Source: Saprospiraceae bacterium
GTDB lineage: Bacteria; Bacteroidota; Bacteroidia; Chitinophagales; Saprospiraceae
Reading direction: 5' to 3'
NCBI GenBank assembly: GCA_025455635.1
Contig: JALOMF010000327.1
Span: forward strand, 1-5,302
DNA length: 5,302 nt
The translations under genes were made by a program, and so were the position numbers. The notes under the pieces are model-generated. The model was not told the DNA's origin, made no database searches, and saw nothing but the letters and a program-made list of their open reading frames with translations. Positions 1-4,596 of this stretch are shown here, one piece after another (within the stretch, counting starts at the first letter, position 1; the number at the start of each line of letters is the position of its first letter).

Positions 1-37
1 CGATATTTAGTAGTTTTCTCATGTATGTTCTGGGTGC

Positions 38-74
38 GACCGCCAGCTGCAAAAGGCAGTTTGGCGGTCTTTTT
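38..74 (+). terminator. Intrinsic terminator for a plus-strand gene left of the window
   Basis: Perfect 8-bp outer stem: GACCGCCA (38-45) pairs with TGGCGGTC (62-69). An inner 4-bp stem, CTGC/GCAG, closes over the short A/G-rich loop. The right arm is followed directly by TTTTT (70-74), so the intrinsic terminator shape is correct only on the plus strand; on the minus strand no T-run follows the hairpin. No plus-strand gene can be recognised in the 37 bases before it, so the terminated gene lies mostly or wholly outside the window and converges on purE. The T-run overlaps the purE stop codon (TTA on plus at 73-75). The hairpin could still protect the purE mRNA 3' end. Confidence 0.75.
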
Positions 75-582
75 AATCCTTCTCCAAATACGCTTCATAC
101 CCCGTAATCTCCAACCGCTTGTACTTCGCCGCCACCTCGTCCGCCAGTTTTTGCTTGTACTGCACGATGCGCTCCAGCAACAAATGGTCGTTCGTGCCGA
201 GGATTTGCGCAGCCAAAATGCCAGCGTTTTTGGCGGCGTTCAGGGCCACGGTGGCCACGGGCACGCCGTTCGGCATCTGGAGGATGGACAGGATGGAGTC
301 CCAACCGTCAACGCTGTTGCTGGATTTGATGGGCACACCGATGACCGGGAGCGGCGACAAGGATGCCACCATGCCCGGCAAATGCGCTGCACCGCCTGCC
401 CCTGCGATGATGACCTTCACGCCACGTTGGTGTGCGTTTTTTGCAAACTCGAACATGCGGTCGGGGGTGCGGTGGGCTGATACGATGGTCACTTCCACGG
501 CGACGTCCAACTCGCCAAGAATGTCCGCTGCCTGCCGCATGATTGGCAGGTCGGAGTCGCTTCCCATGATGATGCTTACCAT
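73..582 (-). CDS. purE: N5-carboxyaminoimidazole ribonucleotide mutase (PurE, class I)
   Basis: PurE converts N5-CAIR to 4-carboxy-5-aminoimidazole ribonucleotide (CAIR) in cytosolic de novo purine synthesis, taking the product of PurK. The 169 residues match the usual length of bacterial class I PurE. Visible family motifs are GSDSDLP (residues 7-13, phosphate/nucleotide-binding loop), SAHRTP (35-40, with the conserved active-site His37), AGAGGAAHLPG (60-70), and the block from about 83 to 113 containing VPIKSS, DSILSILQMP and GVPVATVA. The start ATG gives the canonical N-terminus (VSIIMGSDSD), so no extension is needed. It lies 97 bases downstream of purK on the same strand, with no -7 box in the spacer, so co-transcription with purK is likely. 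The purK-purE order is the reverse of the E. coli purEK operon. Having PurK alongside fits the class I two-step bacterial route, not direct AIR carboxylation. Nothing looks broken. Confidence 0.97.
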   Translation of the reverse strand: MVSIIMGSDSDLPIMRQAADILGELDVAVEVTIVSAHRTPDRMFEFAKNAHQRGVKVIIAGAGGAAHLPGMVASLSPLPVIGVPIKSSNSVDGWDSILSILQMPNGVPVATVALNAAKNAGILAAQILGTNDHLLLERIVQYKQKLADEVAAKYKRLEITGYEAYLEKD

Positions 583-679
583 TTCAATTGCGGATTGCGC
601 CTGCCTTTTCGGCAGACAGGGATTGAGGATTGCGGAACTTGTCCCGAAATATCGGGATTGGAGTGCCGAACCCTGAATC
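583..679 (-). other. purK-purE spacer with GGATTG repeats and small inverted repeats
   Basis: This 97-base spacer holds four copies of GGATTG on the plus strand (592-597, 620-625, 627-632, 655-660). It also has two short hairpins: CTGCC/GGCAG with a 5-base loop (601-615) and TCCCGA/TCGGGA with a 4-base loop (642-657). Neither hairpin is followed by a T-run on the minus strand, so neither reads as a terminator separating purK from purE. No TAnnTTTG box for purE was found. The pattern resembles a degenerate intergenic repeat more than a regulatory site, but its role is unknown. Confidence 0.5.
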
Positions 680-1828
680 CTAGTTTGAAATTACTTTTAA
701 GGTTTTCTGAACCGTTCTTGCCTTCTGCTTGGCTTCTTCCACGTCCTTGGCGAGGATGGTCACATGCCCCATTTTTCGGTAGGGTTTGGTCGCTGCCTTG
801 CCGTACAGGTGGATTTTAACGCCTTCCATCGCCACGGCCTCCTCAAATCCTGCGTATTGCACGGGGCCGCTGTGGCCCGGCTCGCCGAGCAGGTTGACCA
901 TGACGGAGGCGGTTTTCATCTTCGTGCTGCCTAGCGGCAAATTCAAGATGCCCCGCAGGTGCTGCTCAAATTGCGAAGTGTAGCAACTGTCAATCGTGTG
1001 GTGGCCGCTGTTGTGCGGGCGGGGTGCTACTTCGTTGATTAGCAGGCGGTTGTCTTTTGTCAAAAAAAGCTCGACGGCCAGCAGGCCGCAAACCCCAAAG
1101 GCGGAGATCGTGTCCAAGGCCAGTTGCTCGGCAAACTGCTCAATGGCTGGGTCGAGGTCGGCGGGGCAGACGAGGAACTCCACGAGGTTGGCTACGGGGT
1201 TGAACTCCATCTCCACAGCGGGGAATGCCTTCACGTCGCCGTTTTCATTTCTCGCTACCACAACGGCGATTTCCTTTTTGATGTCCACCAAGTCCTCCAC
1301 CACGCTCGCATCGGGCAGGAGCAGCGGCAGGTCGGCCTTGGATTTCAGCACGGCCACGCCTTTGCCGTCGTAGCCAGCGGTTCGGCTTTTTTGCACAAAA
1401 GGATAGGAAAGCTGCCCGGCCTGCAAGGCCGCACGGATGGCGTCGCCGCTGTCGAACAACTGGAAATCGGAGGTAGGCAGTTGGTGTTTTTGATAAAACT
1501 GCTTCTGCAAACCCTTGTCCTTGATGAGCTGTAGCGCTGCGGGCGCTGGGTGAACCTTCACGCCCTCTGCTTCGAGGCGGAGCAGGGCCTCGGTGTTCAC
1601 GTGCTCGATTTCGATGGTGAGCACGTCCACCTGTTTGCCGAAGGCGTAAACATCATCGTAATCATTGAAATTGCCCTCCACGAAATGGGAGCAGACGGGG
1701 CCGGCCGGGAAGCTGCGGGAGGTGTCGAGCGCCCATGTCTCCACGTCCCAGTTGTGGGCTGCGAGGGCGAACATTTTGCCCAGTTGGCCGCCGCCGAGTA
1801 TGCCGACTTTTGTTCGAGTAGTGTTCAT
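680..1828 (-). CDS. purK: N5-carboxyaminoimidazole ribonucleotide synthase (PurK, ATP-grasp)
   Basis: PurK carboxylates AIR to N5-CAIR using ATP and bicarbonate, supplying PurE. With this start the protein has 382 residues, near the usual family size. Family signatures are GILGGGQLGKM (9-19, N-terminal nucleotide-binding fold), QKSRTAGYDGKGV (146-158, ATP-grasp lysine and glycine-rich loop), an acidic ATP-grasp segment around 252-266 (AVELF...LLINE), and NEVAPRPHNSGHHTIDSC (265-282), a hallmark of PurK. The C-terminal domain is complete (LLGEPG, LYGKA, RKMGHVT). An in-frame ATG at 1864 would add 12 residues, but position 1828 is preferred: the extra residues (MAKRWQKANFAA) do not resemble the family N-terminus, and a TAnnTTTG promoter box sits inside that stretch, five bases before the chosen ATG. 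It is followed by purE on the same strand. Confidence 0.96.
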   Translation of the reverse strand: MNTTRTKVGILGGGQLGKMFALAAHNWDVETWALDTSRSFPAGPVCSHFVEGNFNDYDDVYAFGKQVDVLTIEIEHVNTEALLRLEAEGVKVHPAPAALQLIKDKGLQKQFYQKHQLPTSDFQLFDSGDAIRAALQAGQLSYPFVQKSRTAGYDGKGVAVLKSKADLPLLLPDASVVEDLVDIKKEIAVVVARNENGDVKAFPAVEMEFNPVANLVEFLVCPADLDPAIEQFAEQLALDTISAFGVCGLLAVELFLTKDNRLLINEVAPRPHNSGHHTIDSCYTSQFEQHLRGILNLPLGSTKMKTASVMVNLLGEPGHSGPVQYAGFEEAVAMEGVKIHLYGKAATKPYRKMGHVTILAKDVEEAKQKARTVQKTLKVISN

Positions 1829-1831
1829 GGC

Positions 1832-1862
1832 GGCAAAGTTAGCTTTTTGCCAACGCTTTGCC
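1832..1862 (-). promoter_or_regulatory. Inverted repeat overlapping the purK -7 box
   Basis: On the minus strand GGCAAA, then a two-base bulge (GC), then GTTGGC pairs across an AAAAA loop with GCTAAC and TTTGCC. That gives twelve pairs including one G-T. The right arm contains the TAACTTTG box. No T-run follows, so it is not a terminator for the upstream barrel gene. It could be an operator or a chance structure; no regulator is identified. Confidence 0.35.
1834..1841 (-). promoter_or_regulatory. Bacteroidota -7 box (TAACTTTG) for purKE
   Basis: TAACTTTG on the minus strand is a perfect match to the TAnnTTTG -7 element used by the primary sigma factor of Bacteroidota. Only five bases (CCGCC) separate it from the purK ATG, placing the expected transcription start at or within a base or two of the ATG. 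The mRNA would then be leaderless or nearly so. No convincing TTTG/TTG -33 element lies 17-23 bases upstream, which lowers confidence. Confidence 0.5.
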
Positions 1863-1900
1863 ATCGGTAGGCTTTAAAATGCGTGAACTTGTTGCGTGGC

Positions 1901-3613
1901 TTATTTCAAGCCCACTTTGGTGCCGATTTGAAAGGAGAAATTATAGAATTTTTCACCGTTGACGCCAACACCGTCACTCAGCAACTGGTGCTGGTAGTTG
2001 GGCTGGAAAAACAAGCTCCATCGTGGGGAAACGTAGCGCTCCATGCCCAAACCAATATTTGCGGTCAAGTAAAAATTGTCCTTGATTTTTCCGCCGTCGA
2101 ACATGCCATCGGTGCTGCGCTCGTCAGCAATGGCAGGCGATGAAGGTTCGGTCGTAGCGTCCGACACCCTGGGTAACGGGGTAGGAAGTATGGCGAACGA
2201 AGGTTGCGGGGGCGGAGTGCCGCCGTCCTTGAAAACGGTGGTTGTGATAAAGTGGCTAGATGCTCCCACGCTGCTGTAAATCCGCCATTTCCCTTGGTTC
2301 TTGAAATGATAATTGGCGTTGAGCGGCACTTGAACGACGTTCATCTGTATGCCATCAAATTCTTTTTCCTCCCGGATGATGTAATTGACGGTTTCTATCA
2401 AAATGGCCGGGGCGTTCGGGTCGTAGCGCTTGAAGGAGTAGCTGGCGCCTGTTTCCAGCTCCCATTTGCCCCATTTCCAGCTGGCCAAAACGCCGCCGCT
2501 GTAACCGCTGGCGAGGGTAGTACCATACCCCGCCGAAATGAGGGTATCGAAGACGCTGAAGCTGGTGGGGGGCGTCTGCACGAATGCGATGTCGGAAGCC
2601 GTGAAGATGCTGAAACGCACGTGCCAATCTTTTTCAAAATTCTTCAAAGCAAGCTGAGGCACCTCCCAGGCGAATTTGGAGTGGATGGGCTGCGCATCGA
2701 GCGAAGCCAGCAGGCCAAGGTTTCTGCCCTCCATGCCCGGGGTGCGCAGGCTGTTTTTGAGCAGCCTTTTTGCGACGATTTCTTCGAAGAGATTGGTTGG
2801 TAGATGACGTGACTGGACGGTCGTCAAGCCGAGTTGAGGAAGTTGAGCTTGTGAGTTTGCCAACCTTTCGGCGGAATTTTCACCAGTTGCAACAAATGTC
2901 TCAGTGGTAATAGGTGGTGTTTTTGATGTACCTGATTTGGCTGCGAAAATAGTTTGGCTTACAGCGAAATGGCTGCCTTCGGCGGCAGCGTGCCGTGTTT
3001 GCGCAGCAGGTGTATTTGCTTGCGCAATGGCGGGTTTGGCGGCTTGCTGGGCTTGGTTGCTAGGTGCAAGCAGTTCAGTTTTTTCGGATGGCCAATTGGT
3101 GGATGGGGTAGGGCTTGGTTTTTCACCAACTAGCTCGGGGGAGTACCTTACAATGGTGAGGAGCAGGAGTACCATCACGCCCACTTCGGCAGCCTTGCAG
3201 CGCAGTAGGTGGTAGCGTAGGTAGAACTCCTCTTCGAGCCGATTAGACATCATTTGCCAGTGGAGGGGCTGGAAGGGCACTTCGAATCTTTCGAGTTTTT
3301 CAAAGGCAAGGTTATCTATCTGGGCCTCATTTTCAAGCATTTCTGCGGCTTCGTCGGCCTCAATCATCTTCTCCATTTCACTCCAATCGCTTGCTGCGAG
3401 CGGAGCTTTGACATTGTTCAGCGCATTTGAAACGACTTCGTCGAACGAACGGCCAGCCGAACCCATTCCTTCTGCGGTAGGGTTGGAAGTGCCATCGGAA
3501 GCATCGAGGTTGAGGCGCTGCTCGAACGCCTCCCAAGCCAGGCCATCGTTGTTGGCCTGCAGCTTCTCCAATGCTTGTTTAATCTGTTCGTCGAAGTTCT
3601 TTTCTGTATTCAT
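1901..3613 (-). CDS. Putative anti-sigma/outer-membrane beta-barrel fusion protein
   Basis: A 570-residue multi-domain protein with no gene name I recognise. Residues 7-34, 57-84 and 99-126 are three ungapped copies of a motif ending in W-x-x-(F/M)-x-x-x-(L/I). A basic stretch (132-140) precedes one hydrophobic helix (about 141-156, AAEVGVMVLLLLTIVR), placing the N-terminus in the cytoplasm. Residues 158-328 form an Ala/Thr/Pro/Gln/Ser-rich, low-complexity linker. Residues 329-570 show alternating amphipathic strands typical of PorT-like outer-membrane barrels, such as VLASWKWGKWELETGASYSF and VPLNANYHF...KWRIYSSVGAS, with a Pro-rich loop at about 464-505 and a last strand near 556-570. No Sec signal peptide or lipobox is visible, so the internal helix would have to direct export. 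The ATG overlaps the sigma gene stop (ATGA), implying translational coupling and shared regulation. By analogy with sigma/anti-sigma pairs, the N-terminal part may bind the upstream sigma factor and the barrel may sense or anchor at the outer membrane. That role is inference. Alternatively it is a structural envelope protein controlled by the sigma factor. Confidence 0.85.
   Translation of the reverse strand: MNTEKNFDEQIKQALEKLQANNDGLAWEAFEQRLNLDASDGTSNPTAEGMGSAGRSFDEVVSNALNNVKAPLAASDWSEMEKMIEADEAAEMLENEAQIDNLAFEKLERFEVPFQPLHWQMMSNRLEEEFYLRYHLLRCKAAEVGVMVLLLLTIVRYSPELVGEKPSPTPSTNWPSEKTELLAPSNQAQQAAKPAIAQANTPAAQTRHAAAEGSHFAVSQTIFAAKSGTSKTPPITTETFVATGENSAERLANSQAQLPQLGLTTVQSRHLPTNLFEEIVAKRLLKNSLRTPGMEGRNLGLLASLDAQPIHSKFAWEVPQLALKNFEKDWHVRFSIFTASDIAFVQTPPTSFSVFDTLISAGYGTTLASGYSGGVLASWKWGKWELETGASYSFKRYDPNAPAILIETVNYIIREEKEFDGIQMNVVQVPLNANYHFKNQGKWRIYSSVGASSHFITTTVFKDGGTPPPQPSFAILPTPLPRVSDATTEPSSPAIADERSTDGMFDGGKIKDNFYLTANIGLGMERYVSPRWSLFFQPNYQHQLLSDGVGVNGEKFYNFSFQIGTKVGLK
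1904..2629 (-). other. C-terminal outer-membrane beta-barrel domain (residues 329-570)
   Basis: About 242 residues with short aromatic-rich strands joined by turns: 330-345, 372-398, 406-416, 422-437, 441-462, 512-527, 530-545 and 556-570, roughly eight strands. That count and length suit a small PorT/OmpA-like barrel. The loop at about 463-511 is long, Pro/Ser/Thr-rich and presumably surface-exposed. The last residues are VGLK, not the common terminal Phe/Trp beta-signal. Strand limits are estimated by eye. Confidence 0.7.
2630..3142 (-). other. Low-complexity periplasmic linker (residues 158-328)
   Basis: About 170 residues rich in Ala, Thr, Pro, Gln and Ser (for example SNQAQQAAKPAIAQANTPAA) between the membrane helix and the barrel. 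Fully extended it would far exceed the width of a typical periplasm, so it could join an inner-membrane helix to an outer-membrane barrel. The second half (about 258-320) is less repetitive and may contain a short folded or docking segment. The topology is inferred. Confidence 0.55.
3236..3595 (-). repeat. Three in-frame copies of a Trp-containing ~28-residue motif
   Basis: Copies at residues 7-34, 57-84 and 99-126 align without gaps on the tryptophan (W27, W77, W119). The offsets are 50 and 42 residues. Cores are AWEAFEQRL, DWSEMEKMI and HWQMMSNRL. Upstream hydrophobic positions also match (L15/L65/L107 and L18/V68/F110), and copies 1 and 2 share FDE and A-L at equal spacing. The pattern suggests a helix, a loop and a second helix in each copy. 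The copies have diverged widely at the DNA level. They lie on the predicted cytoplasmic side and are the best candidates for binding the sigma factor. Confidence 0.7.
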
Positions 3614-4197
3614 TGCATCGTCACGTCAGCTGCGTTGGCTCCGAGGCTCGGGTTTTTTCGGATCAACGCTTCTTGTAATTTAGTTCTTGCTTTTACGAGA
3701 TTCGAGCGTGAGGTGCTTTCGGTAATGTTGAGTAGGTCGGCGATTTCCTTGTGGGAATACCCTTCAAGGATGTAAAGGTTGAACACGGCCCGGTAGGCAG
3801 GCGTCAGTTCTTGTACGGCCTCCAGTATTTCTTTTTCTGTAAGCTGAGACAGTGCGTCGGCATCCGGCACGCTGAGGTCGAAGGCGGTTTCGATGTCCTC
3901 TGTGCGGCGGCGTACCTGCTTGCGGTAGTAGTCAATGGCCGTGTTCACCATGATGCGCCGAATCCACGAGTTGAGCGATGTGCCCGGCTCGTAGCGGTGC
4001 AGGTTTTTGAACACCTTGATGAAGCCCTCGTGCATGATGTCAAGTGCTTCGTCCTGGTTGCCTGCGTAGCGCAGGCACACGCCCATCACCTTGGGATAAT
4101 GCTCCTCGTAAAGCGCCTTCTGTGCCCAGCGTTCCTTTCGGATGCAGGCTTCGATGAGGTTGCTTTCCTCGGAGAGGAAGTTTAATGCAATATCCAT
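3610..4197 (-). CDS. ECF-type sigma-70 family RNA polymerase sigma factor
   Basis: A 195-residue alternative sigma factor that would direct RNA polymerase to its own promoter set. Region 2 spans about residues 26-95 (AQKALYEEHYPKVMGVCLRY, then DEALDIMHEGFIKVFKNL with the core-binding helix, then SWIRRIMVNTAIDYYRK, the -10-contacting part). A short acidic linker (about 100-120) replaces region 3. Region 4 spans about 122-178 and contains LTPAYRAVFNLYILEGYSHKE and the helix-turn-helix EIADLLNITESTSRSNLVKARTKL. The ATG at 4197 is chosen; the frame stays open upstream to a TTG at 4221 that would add eight residues (MGHNQQTC) with no family support. The stop codon overlaps the next gene's ATG by four bases (ATGA), so the two are translationally coupled. 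This is the usual layout for an ECF sigma factor and its regulator. The target genes are unknown; autoregulation is plausible but not shown. Confidence 0.93.
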   Translation of the reverse strand: MDIALNFLSEESNLIEACIRKERWAQKALYEEHYPKVMGVCLRYAGNQDEALDIMHEGFIKVFKNLHRYEPGTSLNSWIRRIMVNTAIDYYRKQVRRRTEDIETAFDLSVPDADALSQLTEKEILEAVQELTPAYRAVFNLYILEGYSHKEIADLLNITESTSRSNLVKARTKLQEALIRKNPSLGANAADVTMQ

Positions 4198-4244
4198 GCA
4201 AGTTTGCTGATTGTGCCCCAAACGGCCTTGCTGCCTGTTTCAAA

Positions 4245-4257
4245 CAGTAAAAGGAAC
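4245..4257. promoter_or_regulatory. Odd palindrome CTGTTTCAAACAG upstream of the sigma gene
   Basis: Six-base arms CTGTTT and AAACAG flank a single central base, 48-60 bases before the sigma ATG. On the minus strand it overlaps TACTGTTTG, which resembles a -7 box with one extra spacer base. It may be a binding site for a dimeric regulator or an autoregulatory site, but nothing else supports this. Confidence 0.25.
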
Positions 4258-4382
4258 GTGTGGAGACGGATGATTGCTGCGTAGCTGCGGCTGCATTGTG
4301 CCGCTTTTTTCTCAAAACTCGGGGAAAGGTAGAAACTTATTTTGAAAAAATGGTAGGCGTTTGGGTCGGTGAGTTGACATTT

Positions 4383-4408
4383 GTAGGGAAAATACTGGTT
4401 TTTCCTAC
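4383..4408. repeat. Imperfect inverted repeat in the divergent promoter region
   Basis: GTAGGGAAAA (4383-4392) pairs with TTTTTCCTAC (4399-4408) around the loop TACTGG. That is ten pairs with one G-T. No T-run follows on either strand, so it is not terminator-like. It lies upstream of both divergent genes and could be an operator or the structured start of the sigma operon leader. Confidence 0.35.
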
Positions 4409-4447
4409 GAAGAGGGATGGATTTGTTTTAATTTTTAAAACATTTTG

Positions 4448-4479
4448 TTGAAATATAATTGGGGGAATTGTTAATTTTG
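4448..4479 (+). promoter_or_regulatory. Predicted Bacteroidota promoter facing the methyltransferase
   Basis: TAATTTTG (4472-4479) matches the TAnnTTTG -7 consensus exactly. TTG (4448-4450) lies 21 bases upstream, in the accepted range for the -33 element. The predicted start is about 4484-4487, giving a leader of about 110 bases that includes the hairpin at 4533-4562. The surroundings are AT-rich, so chance matches are possible. Confidence 0.45.
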
Positions 4480-4532
4480 CGGGTGGTTTTGAAAAGGTCA
4501 AGCAGCGCGTGTCGTTTTCAAAGTCAGTAGAG

Positions 4533-4562
4533 AAAAATTGAACGCACTGCGTTCAATTTTTT
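4533..4562 (+). terminator. Perfect 13-bp terminator-like hairpin before the methyltransferase
   Basis: AAAAATTGAACGC (4533-4545) and GCGTTCAATTTTT (4549-4561) are exact reverse complements around the three-base loop ACT. Six T residues (4557-4562) end the plus-strand arm. It sits 34 bases before the methyltransferase ATG and about 50 bases after the predicted promoter. It has the shape of an intrinsic terminator, yet no plus-strand gene ends here. It may be an attenuator, the end of a small RNA of about 75 bases, an insulator, or a mobile palindromic element. Confidence 0.5.
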
Positions 4563-4596
4563 ACAAATAACAGTAGATAGTTTCAACTCAAGACTG

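Larger units (their letters stand above)
4198..4596. other. Divergent intergenic region between the sigma operon and the methyltransferase
   Basis: About 400 bases with no convincing gene. It is AT-rich from about 4310 rightwards. It contains a 13-base palindrome (4245-4257), an imperfect hairpin (4383-4408), a predicted plus-strand promoter (4448-4479) and a perfect terminator-like hairpin (4533-4562). For the minus-strand sigma operon no exact TAnnTTTG box was found. Near matches are TAAGTTTC (4339-4332) and TACCTTTC (4331-4324), each with one mismatch, which would give a leader of roughly 120 bases. I saw no tRNA, CRISPR or insertion-sequence ends. Confidence 0.6.

Noticed and set aside
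119..676. 185-codon plus-strand open frame antisense to purE
   Set aside because: A shadow of purE in a G+C-rich region. It resembles no family, and the opposite strand carries a complete PurE.
1829..1864. Upstream ATG of purK at 1864
   Set aside because: It adds 12 residues not expected in PurK and would place the -7 box inside the coding region.
996..1870. Several plus-strand open frames antisense to purK
   Set aside because: All overlap a full-length PurK and have low-complexity or Ser/Arg/His-rich translations typical of antisense shadows.
2204..2803. 199-codon plus-strand open frame antisense to the barrel gene
   Set aside because: Antisense to strands with clear barrel patterns; no recognisable domain and no promoter.
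3751..4185. 144-codon plus-strand open frame antisense to the sigma gene
   Set aside because: A mirror of conserved sigma region 2 and 4 codons; no independent support.
4198..4221. TTG start for the sigma factor at 4221
   Set aside because: Rare start codon and eight extra residues with no family support; the ATG at 4197 is adequate.
4287..4310. GCGGC/GCCGC hairpin followed by six T on the plus strand
   Set aside because: Terminator-like, but the G+C stem is only five pairs, the loop is eight bases, and no plus-strand gene precedes it.
4260..4451. 63-codon plus-strand open frame in the intergenic region
   Set aside because: No family resemblance, and it ends just where the predicted methyltransferase promoter begins. 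A small gene cannot be ruled out entirely.
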